From: Rubrivivax sp.
GTDB lineage: Bacteria > Pseudomonadota > Gammaproteobacteria > Burkholderiales > Burkholderiaceae_C
NCBI GenBank assembly: GCA_024641945.1
Contig: JAHECD010000012.1
Coordinates: 1 to 64,000 of the forward strand
Direction: 5' to 3'
DNA length: 64,000 nt
This document shows, in pieces, positions 56,766-64,000 of the stretch. Numbering within the stretch: the first letter of the stretch is position 1; every line of letters starts with the position of its first letter. The notes beneath the pieces were generated by a model that searched no databases, was not told the origin of the DNA, and saw only the letters and a program-made list of their open reading frames with translations. Position numbers and translations under genes: made by a program.

Positions 56766-56840
56766 ATCTGCAGGCGCGGTTGCGTGACCCGACCTGCCGT
56801 GTGGATTCCTTCCAGGCGTGCGATTTGGGACAATCGGGGC

Positions 56841-58121
56841 ATGCAGATCGACGACATCCCCGCCTATATGGCCCACGTGGGTGCCGCCGCGCGCGCCGCG
56901 TCCACCACGATGGCGGCCGCCTCCACGGCGGCCAAGAACGCTGCGCTCGACGCGCTGGCGCGCCGCCTGCGATCCGAAGGCGCGGCGCTGGCGCAGGCCA
57001 ACGCGCTCGATATCGCGGCCGCGCAGGCCGCGGGTCTGGCCGTGCCGCTGGTCGACCGCCTGAAGCTCACGCCCAAGGTGATCGACACGGTGGCCGAAGG
57101 CTGCGAGCAGCTGGCCGCGATGCCCGACCCGGTGGGCGAGATCAGCGACGTGAAGCGCCGCCCGAGCGGCATCAGCGTCGGGCGCATGCGTGTGCCGCTC
57201 GGTGTCTTCGGCATGATCTTCGAGAGCCGGCCGAACGTGACCATCGAGGCCGCGTCGCTCGCCATCAAGAGCGGAAACGCCTGCATCCTTCGCGGCGGCT
57301 CCGAAGCGATCCATTCCAACCTCGCGCTCTGGCGCCTGGTGCAGGCGGCGCTGTCCGACGCCGGTCTGCCGCCCGAGGCGGTGCAACTCGTCGAGACGAC
57401 CGACCGCGCCGCCGTCGGGCGCCTGATCACGATGCCCGAGCATGTGGACGTGGTCATCCCGCGCGGCGGCAAGTCGCTCATCGAGCGCATCAGCGCCGAG
57501 GCCCGTGTGCCGGTCATCAAGCATCTCGACGGCAACTGCCATGTCTACGTCGACGCCGAGGTCGATCTCGACCTCGCGGTGAAGGTCACCGACAACGCCA
57601 AGACGCAGAAATACAGCCCCTGCAACGCGGCCGAATCGCTGCTCGTGCACGAGCAGCAGGCGGCGGCGTTCCTGCCGCGCATCGGTGCGGTGTTCGTGGC
57701 CAAGGGCGTGCAGATGCGCTGCGACGAGGCATCACGCCGGCTCCTGGCGCAGTTGCCCGGCGCCGATGTCGTGGCCGCGCAGGAATCCGACTGGAGCGAG
57801 GAGTACCTCGCCCCCGTCATCAGCATCAAGGTGGTCGGCAGCGTCGACGAGGCCATCGCCCATGTCAACCGGTATGGCTCGCACCACACCGACGCGATCC
57901 TGACCAACCACCACCCGAACGCCATGCGCTTCCTGCGCGAAGTCGATTCGGCCAGCGTGATGGTCAACGCCAGCACCCGTTTCGCCGATGGTTTCGAATA
58001 CGGGCTCGGCGCCGAGATCGGCATCAGCACCGACAAGTTCCATGCGCGCGGGCCGGTGGGCCTGGAAGGGCTCACGTCGCTCAAGTGGGTCGTGCTCGGG
58101 CAAGGCGAGGTGCGCGTCTGA
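56841..58121 (+). CDS. proA: Glutamate-5-semialdehyde dehydrogenase
   Basis: Proline-biosynthesis enzyme of 426 aa that reduces gamma-glutamyl phosphate with NADPH. Motifs: [21 protein letters not shown] (cited in part), [19 protein letters not shown], catalytic Cys in [14 protein letters not shown] and the C-terminal [19 protein letters not shown]. Start at [10 protein letters not shown] gives the normal family N-terminus; 56784 is a longer alternative. Confidence 0.93.
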   Translation: MQIDDIPAYMAHVGAAARAASTTMAAASTAAKNAALDALARRLRSEGAALAQANALDIAAAQAAGLAVPLVDRLKLTPKVIDTVAEGCEQLAAMPDPVGEISDVKRRPSGISVGRMRVPLGVFGMIFESRPNVTIEAASLAIKSGNACILRGGSEAIHSNLALWRLVQAALSDAGLPPEAVQLVETTDRAAVGRLITMPEHVDVVIPRGGKSLIERISAEARVPVIKHLDGNCHVYVDAEVDLDLAVKVTDNAKTQKYSPCNAAESLLVHEQQAAAFLPRIGAVFVAKGVQMRCDEASRRLLAQLPGADVVAAQESDWSEEYLAPVISIKVVGSVDEAIAHVNRYGSHHTDAILTNHHPNAMRFLREVDSASVMVNASTRFADGFEYGLGAEIGISTDKFHARGPVGLEGLTSLKWVVLGQGEVRV

Positions 58122-58140
58122 CCGGCGCCGGGGCGACGCC

Positions 58141-58686
58141 GTGAACCACGGGCAGATCGCCGGCCTCGTGCTGGCCGGCGTGGTGGCGTTCTGGATGATC
58201 GGCGCCTACAACCGCCTCGTGCGGTTGCGCAACGCCATCGCGGCCGCATGGGCGCATTTCGACACCCAGTTGCAGCGCCGCGCCGTCGCGCTCCCTGCGC
58301 TGCTGGCGGCGCTCGAAGGCCCGATGGCCGCCGAGCAGCGCACCTTCGAATTGGTGGCTGCGGCGCAGCGCCAGGTCGAGGGCGCCGCCGATGCCTTTCG
58401 CGCCACGCCGGTCGATCCGGGCGCTGCGGCGTCGTTGATGGCGTCGCTCGCCCAGTTCGACGCGACGCGGGCGCGGCTGCTGGCGCTGCTCGACCAGCAC
58501 GCCGCGCTGCGCCAGGCGGACCTGGTGGCCGCGCCATTGCGCGAATTGGGCGACGTGGACACCCGCCTGGCCTTCGCGCGCCAACTCTTCAACGACGCCG
58601 TGCAGGACTACAACCAGGCGCTGGACCAGTTGCCGACACGGCTGCTGGCGGGCTTCTACCGCTTCAGGCCGGCCGGCCGCCTGTGA
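58141..58686 (+). CDS. LemA-like membrane-anchored protein
   Basis: Protein of 181 aa with an N-terminal helix (AGLVLAGVVAFWMIGAYN) and a helical bundle. LemA features: YNRLVRLRNAIAAAWAHFDTQLQRRAVALPAL (cited in part), and near the end FARQLFNDAVQDYNQALDQLPTRL. The GTG start directly follows proA (19-base gap). Function unclear; LemA proteins are tied to envelope stress in some bacteria. It is shorter and more divergent than canonical LemA. Confidence 0.7.
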   Translation: MNHGQIAGLVLAGVVAFWMIGAYNRLVRLRNAIAAAWAHFDTQLQRRAVALPALLAALEGPMAAEQRTFELVAAAQRQVEGAADAFRATPVDPGAAASLMASLAQFDATRARLLALLDQHAALRQADLVAAPLRELGDVDTRLAFARQLFNDAVQDYNQALDQLPTRLLAGFYRFRPAGRL

Positions 58687-58794
58687 CCCTGTCGCCCAGG
58701 GCGCCGGTCCGTCGGATCTGGCGCGGCGCGGGCATCGTCATGTGGATCGATGGTCTTGGTGGACGGGCCGGCGGCCCAGACGTCCGCGAACGCG

Positions 58795-59241
58795 TCAACT
58801 GCGCGCGGGGCCGCGTGGCGTGAGGCGCCCGTCGGGCGCGCCGTCGACCTCATGGTCGATCTCGAAGGCGATCTGTGTGCACACCGCGCGGCACAGCGTG
58901 GCGGCGCGCTCGCTCTCGATGCGGTAGTAGATCTGGGTGGCGTCGCGCCGCTTGCCCAGCACGCCGGCGCGGTACAGGGTGGACAGATGCTGGCTCATGT
59001 TCGGCTGCGTCGTCTCGATGTCTCCGAGCAGTTGTGACACGTTCTTTTCGCCGTGGCACAGCGAGCTGATGATCTTCAGGCGGATCGGCGTGGACAACAG
59101 GCTGAACAATTCCGCCGCCGTGGAGAAGACCTCATCGGACTTGATCGACTCGTCGCTCGGCTCGACGGGCGTGGGAGCCGCAGGCCCGGGCTTGGCCGCA
59201 GTGTCGGATTTCATGATTTGGCGCCGCATGGTGGTTCGCAT
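58795..59241 (-). CDS. ArsR-family repressor, possibly sulfur/redox-responsive
   Basis: Winged-helix regulator of 148 aa. A disordered N-terminus (1-36) precedes the ArsR domain: LFSLLSTPIRLKIISSL, recognition helix TTQPNMSQHLSTLYRAGVL and wing GKRRDATQIYYRIE. Cysteines C62 (SSLCHGEK) and C117/C121 (TLCRAVC) lie in helices where persulfide-sensing BigR/SqrR-type repressors carry their Cys pair. No classical metal-site ELCVCDL box is seen. It is last in a minus-strand cluster of sulfur/redox genes and is likely their regulator. Start at 59241 chosen for the GAGAAGA site upstream. Confidence 0.8.
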   Translation of the reverse strand: MRTTMRRQIMKSDTAAKPGPAAPTPVEPSDESIKSDEVFSTAAELFSLLSTPIRLKIISSLCHGEKNVSQLLGDIETTQPNMSQHLSTLYRAGVLGKRRDATQIYYRIESERAATLCRAVCTQIAFEIDHEVDGAPDGRLTPRGPARS

Positions 59242-59261
59242 TCTTCTCGTGCAACGAGCGA

Positions 59262-59615
59262 TTACTTCTTTGGCGGGGCTGCCGGTGCCGGTGTGGCGCC
59301 GAAGTGGTAATGGTCGCGCTGGAGCACGGCGGCCACGGCGGTGACCTCTTCCGGGAAGAGGCCCAGGTTGAGCTCGGTGCTGCAATAGTCGACCATGCCG
59401 CGCAGCGCGCCGGGGGTGTTGATGCGACCGGCCGGCCGGTAGATCGCCGACCCGTCACCGCCCACCTTTCGCGCGTGGCATTCCGCGCACTTGCTTTCCT
59501 TGAACAGGCGTTCGCCGAGCGCCAGGTCGGCGCCGCGGAAGATCTCGGGCACGGGCTGCGCCAGGGCGGCGCTTGAGAGCGCCAGGGCGGCAAGGGACAA
59601 GGGTAAGCGCATCAT
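59262..59615 (-). CDS. Periplasmic c-type cytochrome
   Basis: Protein of 117 aa with a signal peptide (MMRLPLSLAALALSSAALA) and a single haem site CAECHA. A candidate distal Met is in LRGMVDYC. The Pro/Ala/Lys C-terminus (ATPAPAAPPKK) is disordered. It lies between a thioredoxin-like gene and the ArsR regulator, and probably accepts electrons from periplasmic sulfur-compound oxidation. Confidence 0.82.
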   Translation of the reverse strand: MMRLPLSLAALALSSAALAQPVPEIFRGADLALGERLFKESKCAECHARKVGGDGSAIYRPAGRINTPGALRGMVDYCSTELNLGLFPEEVTAVAAVLQRDHYHFGATPAPAAPPKK

Positions 59616-59630
59616 GGTCGGACCTCCGCG

Positions 59631-60125
59631 TCAGCCTGCGAGACCCGCCAATTCAAGCACATCGGCCTCGAACATCTCGCCCGGGATCACCTGCTTCAGA
59701 TGCCCGGCGCGGTCGACCGTCACCGTGAGCGGGATCATGCGCCGTGGCGACAGCGCCGCCGCCATCGGTTCGGCGTCGAGCGTGACGGCGAACCGGTGGC
59801 CGGCAGCCGTCATGTAGCGCTGCACGGCCTGCACATCGCGCTCGCGCGCCACGGTCAACAGTTGCAGCGGCAGCCCCGCCACGGCCCCCTGCAGCCGCGA
59901 CACGTGCACCAGGTGGCGGCGGCAGAACGGGCAGGTCGTCGACCAGAACACCACGACGACCGCCTGGCCCGCCGCATCGGCGGGGCCCCAATGCGTGCCG
60001 TCGAGCAGCGTCACCTCCGGCCACACGACCCGCTCTCCCGGCGCCGGCGCGGCCCACGCGGTGGCCAGCGCACCCGGTGCCGAGGCAAGCAGTGCCACGG
60101 CCTGGCGGCGGTTGGGGCGTTTCAT
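59631..60125 (-). CDS. Thioredoxin-like (TlpA/redoxin) periplasmic protein
   Basis: Protein of 164 aa with a Sec/Tat-like N-terminus (MKRPNRRQAVALLASAPGALATAWA) and a thioredoxin fold. The active-site CxxC is in FWSTTCPFCRRH and the cis-Pro in RRMIPLTVTV. It probably acts as a periplasmic reductase, like SoxW/TlpA proteins that keep sulfur-oxidation components reduced. The start overlaps the metallo-hydrolase stop by 4 bases. Confidence 0.85.
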   Translation of the reverse strand: MKRPNRRQAVALLASAPGALATAWAAPAPGERVVWPEVTLLDGTHWGPADAAGQAVVVVFWSTTCPFCRRHLVHVSRLQGAVAGLPLQLLTVARERDVQAVQRYMTAAGHRFAVTLDAEPMAAALSPRRMIPLTVTVDRAGHLKQVIPGEMFEADVLELAGLAG

Positions 60126-61081
60126 TTGGCGGACTGCTCCATCAGCAGGTACGTGTTGTACGCGTTGATGCGGTTGGCCGCACGGAACAACGGCAGCCTC
60201 TCGAAGCGCGACCAGTCGGTGTGCGCATAGGCCTCCTCGAAGGGGTCCATGTTGCGTGCCGCCTCGCCCATGCTCTGGCGCAGGAAGACCAGGTAGTCGT
60301 GCGTGAGCTGCAGGTCCTCGCGCGCGCTCGTGGAGACCGGCCCGTGTCCGGGCACGATGACCTGCGCGTCGAAGGCGAGCAGGGTCCTGAGCGACTCGAT
60401 CCAGTGCCCGCTGTCGGCCTGTCCGACGAACGGGATCCGCGCACGAAAGACGATGTCGCCCGCCAGCAGCAGTTTGCGGTCCGGCAGGTAGACCACCAGG
60501 TCCTCGGGGGTGTGGGCCGGGCCGGCAGGCCGCAGGAGGAAGTCGACGCCCCCGACCGTGAGGGTGGTGGGCCCGTCGATCCAGCGGTCGGCCGGCACGA
60601 GGCGGGTGTGCTCGTCGATCCACGGGAAGAGTTCCTCGCGGCTGGCCTTCAGGCGCAGCGCGGCGGTTTCGGAGTTGAGGTACAGCTGGCCGCCCCGGTG
60701 CGCGATGACCGTCGCCCCGGCGTCCTTGAACACCTGGAGGCCGTAGATGTGATCGGCGTGGTAGTGGCTCACGATCACGTGGGTCACCGGCTTGGGCGTG
60801 ATGCGCGCGATCTCGGCTTGCAGTTCCCTGGCCAGTTCGGGCGAGCCCAGGGCGTCGAAGAGCACCACGCCGTCGCGTGTCACCACGAAGGCCGCATTGG
60901 AGATGAAGTTGCGATTCGCCGCCGATCCGAGCGCCGACAGGCCCTGCACCATCCACGTGTCGGGTGCGACCTGCACCGCGTGCGGACGGTCGGTCTGCGC
61001 ATTCACTGGCGGCGCCGCCGCGACGACGCAGCCGACCCATGCAGCCAGTGCTGCCCGGCGCAAGCATTTGAACATCAGCAT
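60122..61081 (-). CDS. Periplasmic metallo-beta-lactamase-fold hydrolase (SoxH-like)
   Basis: Protein of 319 aa with a signal peptide (to about AAPPVNA). Zinc ligands: H106/H108/D110/H111 in SHYHADH, His in GPAHTPEDLVVYLP, Asp in LLLAGDIVF and His in IVPGHGP. The sequence style matches SoxH and quinoprotein-relay zinc hydrolases found beside sulfur oxidation or PQQ genes. A thiol or persulfide ester substrate is plausible. First gene of the minus-strand cluster; ATG at 61075 is an alternative start. Confidence 0.82.
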   Translation of the reverse strand: MLMFKCLRRAALAAWVGCVVAAAPPVNAQTDRPHAVQVAPDTWMVQGLSALGSAANRNFISNAAFVVTRDGVVLFDALGSPELARELQAEIARITPKPVTHVIVSHYHADHIYGLQVFKDAGATVIAHRGGQLYLNSETAALRLKASREELFPWIDEHTRLVPADRWIDGPTTLTVGGVDFLLRPAGPAHTPEDLVVYLPDRKLLLAGDIVFRARIPFVGQADSGHWIESLRTLLAFDAQVIVPGHGPVSTSAREDLQLTHDYLVFLRQSMGEAARNMDPFEEAYAHTDWSRFERLPLFRAANRINAYNTYLLMEQSAK

Positions 61082-61083
61082 GT

Positions 61084-61106
61084 GGTCATATTACGCCGAT
61101 GTGACC
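61084..61106. promoter_or_regulatory. Inverted repeat in divergent promoter of sulfur cluster
   Basis: GGTCATAT (61084-61091) and ATGTGACC (61099-61106) pair at 7 of 8 positions around 7 bases. The dyad abuts the metallo-hydrolase start and lies 133-155 bases upstream of the divergent cytochrome/flavoprotein genes. A minus-strand TAATAT -10-like hexamer falls inside it. It is a candidate operator for the ArsR-family repressor. Confidence 0.5.
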
Positions 61107-61238
61107 GTAAAGGGGAGTGGGGCGAACGCGGGGGGCGTGCCGACCGCATGGGCGCGGTCGTGCGGTGCGGGCGGCGGCCAGCGTGCAGAATCGGTGCGGT
61201 CTCGTGTGCGACGCACACCGCCAGACGAGGAGATCACG

Positions 61239-61568
61239 ATGAAAACAGCCTTGTGCCAGGCGACGCTCCTGGCCACCCTGCTGGCCACCGCCGGCGCGAC
61301 CGGCGCACAGGATGCACGCCAGGCGCGAAGCCTGGCCGCCACCTGTGCCACCTGCCACGGGATCGACGGTCATGCCCGCGCGGACATGAAGCCGCTTGCC
61401 GGCATGCCGGCCGACAAGATCGCCGGGCTGGTGGCGGATTTCCGCAGCGGTGCGCGGCCGGCCACGCTGATGCACCAGATCGCCAAGGGTTATACCGACG
61501 CGCAGATCCGGCTCGTCGCCGCCTATTTCGCCGCGCAGCCGGCGCTGCCGGGAAGGGACGCACCATGA
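61239..61568 (+). CDS. c-type cytochrome subunit of sulfide dehydrogenase (FccA-like)
   Basis: Periplasmic monohaem cytochrome of 109 aa: signal peptide (to about GATGA), haem site CATCHG, and Met in MHQIAKGYTD as likely sixth ligand. It overlaps the flavoprotein gene by 4 bases, the arrangement of flavocytochrome c sulfide dehydrogenase (FccAB/SoxEF). AGGAGA precedes the ATG. It would pass electrons from sulfide oxidation to the respiratory chain. Confidence 0.85.
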   Translation: MKTALCQATLLATLLATAGATGAQDARQARSLAATCATCHGIDGHARADMKPLAGMPADKIAGLVADFRSGARPATLMHQIAKGYTDAQIRLVAAYFAAQPALPGRDAP

Positions 61569-62842
61569 CACAACGGCTCCTTTCCCGGCGGCACGTGCTG
61601 CGCACAGGCGCCGCCGTGGCGGCCGCGTCGCTGGGAGGCTGCGCGGGTCTCGGCCGCACGCCATCGGGCGGGCGCGTGGTGGTCGTCGGCGGCGGATTCG
61701 GCGGGGCCACGGCGGCGCGTTATCTGCGCCTCTGGGGCGGCGACATCGATGTCACGCTGGTCGAGCGCAACGCCGAATTCGTCTCGTGCCCGATGAGCAA
61801 CCTCGTGCTTGGCGGCTACCGCTCGATGGCCGGCATCACGCGCGGTTACGGCGGCCTGGCCGCGGCCGGCGTGCGGGTCGTGCAGGGGGAGGTCGTCGCC
61901 ATCGACGGCGTGGCGCGCAAGGTCCGCCTTGCCGAAGGCACCGAACTGGCCTACGACCGGCTGGTCGTCGCGCCGGGCATCGACTTCATCACCGGCCCGA
62001 TCGGCGGCCTGCAGGCAGCGCTCGACAGCGGCCGGGCCGTGCACGCTTGGAAGGCCGGACCGCAGACGATCGCTCTGCGCCGGCAGATCGAGGGCATGCC
62101 CGATGGCGGCGTCGTTGCGCTGTCGATTCCGCCCACGCCCTACCGGTGCCCGCCCGCCCCGTACGAGCGTGCATGCATGGTGGCCAGCTACCTGAAGGCG
62201 GCCAAACCGCGCTCCAAGCTGCTGCTGCTCGACGCCAACCCGGAGATCCAGTCGAAGAAGGCCCTCTTCGAGCGCGCCTTCGAGGAGCACTACAAGGGGC
62301 TGCTGGAATACCGCCCGAATACCGAACTGCGCGAGGTGTCGGGCGGCGTGCTGAAGTTCGATTTCGAGGACGTGAAGGCGGACGTGCTGAACGTCGTGCC
62401 GCCGCAGCGCGCTGCCGACATCGCGCGCACCGCCGGGCTCGTCAACATCAACGCGCGCTGGGCCGGTGTGCACTGGCTGACGCTGGAGTCGACGGCCGTG
62501 CCCGGCATCCACGTGCTCGGCGACGCCGCGTTTCCAGGGCCGGCCATGCCCAAGTCGGGGCACATGGCCAACCAGCACGGCAAGGTGGCCGCCGCGGCCA
62601 TCATCCAGTTGTTGAAGGGCGAGCCCGTGAACGACGCGCCCATGGCGCTGAATACCTGCTACAGCTTCGTCACCCCGACCGAGGCGGTCCACGTGGCATC
62701 GGTGCACGAATACGACCCTGTGGAGAAGACGTTCAAGGCCGTGCACGGCGCAGGCGGCCTCTCGGCTGCTGCGAGCGTGGCCGAAGGCCGTTACGCGCTC
62801 AGCTGGGCCGACAACATCTGGGCCGATACGCTGGGGCTCTGA
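61565..62842 (+). CDS. fccB: Flavocytochrome c sulfide dehydrogenase flavoprotein subunit (FccB/SoxF-like)
   Basis: Periplasmic flavoprotein of 425 aa. A twin-arginine signal (LSRRHVLRTGA) indicates export after folding. The FAD fold is VVVVGGGFGGATAARYLR; NAEFVSCPMSNLVLGG follows with a Cys at the flavin-attachment position. Cysteines in PYRCPPAPYERACM and LNTCYSFV correspond to the redox-active pair of the family. The C-terminal FCSD domain is present. It oxidises sulfide to elemental or poly-sulfur with the cytochrome subunit encoded just before. Confidence 0.9.
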   Translation: MTQRLLSRRHVLRTGAAVAAASLGGCAGLGRTPSGGRVVVVGGGFGGATAARYLRLWGGDIDVTLVERNAEFVSCPMSNLVLGGYRSMAGITRGYGGLAAAGVRVVQGEVVAIDGVARKVRLAEGTELAYDRLVVAPGIDFITGPIGGLQAALDSGRAVHAWKAGPQTIALRRQIEGMPDGGVVALSIPPTPYRCPPAPYERACMVASYLKAAKPRSKLLLLDANPEIQSKKALFERAFEEHYKGLLEYRPNTELREVSGGVLKFDFEDVKADVLNVVPPQRAADIARTAGLVNINARWAGVHWLTLESTAVPGIHVLGDAAFPGPAMPKSGHMANQHGKVAAAAIIQLLKGEPVNDAPMALNTCYSFVTPTEAVHVASVHEYDPVEKTFKAVHGAGGLSAAASVAEGRYALSWADNIWADTLGL

Positions 62843-62901
62843 AAGCCTGCGACGGCGCGCATCCGCGCGCATCGTCTCGGCGTCTTCGGGCGGCCAACAC
62901 C

Positions 62902-63621
62902 TTACAACCGCACGTACGCCCAACCTTGCTGCATGCGCAGCACGATCTCGTCGAGCGCCGAGGTCGCGACCCGCGTGCCGGGCAGAAGCCGAACCTCGAC
63001 ACCGGCATCCTGCAATTTCTGCAGGGTCTGCCCGCACGCCACCAACGCCAGTGGCGGGTACGCCGTGCGCAGGGACTCGAGACGCTGCGCGTACGGCGAG
63101 TCGGAGGCCCGCAGCAGGTCCAGGCCCGGCCCGTTGGCAACGATCTCGATCGCCACCGTGCGCCCCGATCCGCGGGTGGCGTCGATCAGCCCCTGCGTGC
63201 GCTCGAGCGCGGCCTGCCATTGCCGGGGGTCGTTGTGGCTGACATGCACCACGACGTGGCTGGTCTCGCTGGCAGGCGCCTGCGTGTCGACGCGGGCCGA
63301 CGTCCATGCCGTGGGCCCGACGGCGCCCTCGCGCGCCATCCACCCCGCGACCAGGCCGCCGGCAAAGAGCACCAGCGCCGCGGCGGCCAGGCGTGCACGC
63401 GGGCGGGGCGCAGCCGAATGTTGCGGCGGGGTCGGCGCCACGCCGGCATACGCATGCTGCACCAGTTCCTTGGCAAGGCGCAGCTGGCCGATGCGATCGC
63501 GCAGCGCGGGCTCGGCGGACCATTGCTCGAGCAGCGCCGCGGCGTCGGCGGGCGACAACTCGCCATCGACCAGTGCATTCAGTTGCTCGTCGGACCAGCG
63601 GTGCGGCCGTTCGGTCGTCAT
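62902..63621 (-). CDS. Transmembrane anti-sigma factor fused to a DsrE-like periplasmic domain
   Basis: Protein of 239 aa in three parts: a cytoplasmic N-terminus (about 1-60, WSDEQLNALVDGELSPADAA, typical of anti-sigma factors, no zinc motif), one membrane helix (about 77-95) and a periplasmic domain (about 122-239). That domain has the DsrE/DsrF pattern: HVVVHVSHNDPRQWQAALE, IEIVANGPGLDLL, VACGQTLQKL with C196, and the closing VLRMQQGWAYVRL. The start overlaps the sigma-factor stop by 4 bases. It probably releases the sigma factor when a sulfur species modifies C196; this mechanism is inferred. Confidence 0.75.
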   Translation of the reverse strand: MTTERPHRWSDEQLNALVDGELSPADAAALLEQWSAEPALRDRIGQLRLAKELVQHAYAGVAPTPPQHSAAPRPRARLAAAALVLFAGGLVAGWMAREGAVGPTAWTSARVDTQAPASETSHVVVHVSHNDPRQWQAALERTQGLIDATRGSGRTVAIEIVANGPGLDLLRASDSPYAQRLESLRTAYPPLALVACGQTLQKLQDAGVEVRLLPGTRVATSALDEIVLRMQQGWAYVRL

Positions 63622-64000
63622 TTCACCCGCCTCAATGGGGTGGCGTCGGCGCGTTCGCTGGCCAGCGGGGGCGATAGCGCCTGGCGCAAGGCCGCACGCC
63701 CTCGGCAAAGGCGGCTCATCACCGTGCCCATCGGGATCGCCAGGATTTCAGCCGCCTCGGCGTAGCTGCATTCCTCGAGGTCGACCAACGCGAGCACCTC
63801 GCGTTGGCCGAGCGGCAGCTGCTCGATCGCACTGCGCACACGCGTTGCGAGCTCGGTCCGGCTGGCCGCGTGCTCGGGGGTGTGGTCGACCGCGAGCAGG
63901 CGCTCCTCGATGCTGTCGATGTCTTCGGTCGGCCGCTGCGCGCGCAGGTGGTCGCGCCAGCAATTGACCAGGATGCCGTACAGCCAGCTGCGCATGCGCG
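63618..64000 (-). CDS. ECF RNA polymerase sigma factor (partial, N-terminus beyond the window edge)
   Basis: The visible 127 or so residues contain the end of region 2 (RSWLYGILVNCWRDHLR) and region 4 (AIEQLPLGQREVLALVDLEECSYAEAAEILAIPMGTVMSRLCRGR, cited in part). The frame stays open to the right edge, and the first visible Met is internal to region 2, so the start lies outside. It is co-translated with the anti-sigma gene. It is placed next to sulfide-oxidation genes, which may be its targets. Confidence 0.88.
   Translation of the reverse strand, partial: RMRSWLYGILVNCWRDHLRAQRPTEDIDSIEERLLAVDHTPEHAASRTELATRVRSAIEQLPLGQREVLALVDLEECSYAEAAEILAIPMGTVMSRLCRGRAALRQALSPPLASERADATPLRRVK

Overview
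The window is a GC-rich bacterial chromosome segment. It most likely comes from a betaproteobacterium of the order Burkholderiales, related to Comamonadaceae or Rubrivivax/Leptothrix-type genera. The case rests on gene families and order: a TctC-type tripartite carboxylate transporter, glnE-yhdP-nitrilase, tkt with gap, birA beside a small membrane protein, and a flavocytochrome c sulfide dehydrogenase set. No rRNA, tRNA or CRISPR array was seen. Species assignment is inference.

Layout. 89-9320: two-component system TctD/TctE, tripartite tricarboxylate transporter TctC-TctB-TctA, and a two-subunit ATP-citrate-lyase-like enzyme. This is a self-contained import-and-cleave module for a citrate-like acid. 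9308-9811: decayed N-terminus of an S41/IRBP-like protein. 10001-17138 (minus): eight-gene lipid-modification operon (flavoprotein, DUF1365, Cfa-type methyltransferase, chalcone-isomerase-like, MFS, DUF3833, SDR, NTF2-like), divergent from a di-iron ferritin-like protein. 18475-28565: GST, DMT transporter, rhombosortase, glnE, yhdP and a nitrilase-superfamily amidase.

28566-32990 is a disturbed accessory patch. Two sorbosone-dehydrogenase/cytochrome c cassettes point away from each other around an IS5-like transposase remnant; the left cassette is intact and AT-richer, the right one is truncated. 32991-38758 is a fructose-type sugar locus (kinase, FrcB/FrcC/FrcA-like ABC transporter, FucU/RbsD, ROK repressor) with a clear operator dyad in the divergent promoter. 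38780-42669: UbiH-like monooxygenase, PAS-PAS-GGDEF cyclase, MurU-like nucleotidyltransferase and a hemerythrin with an FNR-type box.

42868-58686: tkt, a six-cysteine triple-repeat periplasmic protein, gap with a terminator, two subtilases with GlyGly-CTERM-like tails (probable substrates of the rhombosortase at 20 kb), birA, a SET methyltransferase, topB, DUF167, an AEC transporter, proA and a LemA-like protein. 58795-64000 is a sulfur/redox island: an ArsR-type repressor with suggestive cysteines, two c cytochromes, a thioredoxin-like protein, a periplasmic metallo-hydrolase, a flavocytochrome c sulfide dehydrogenase flavoprotein, and at the edge an ECF sigma factor with an anti-sigma factor fused to a periplasmic DsrE-like domain. 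That fusion and the divergent ATP-citrate-lyase module are the most novel-looking parts.
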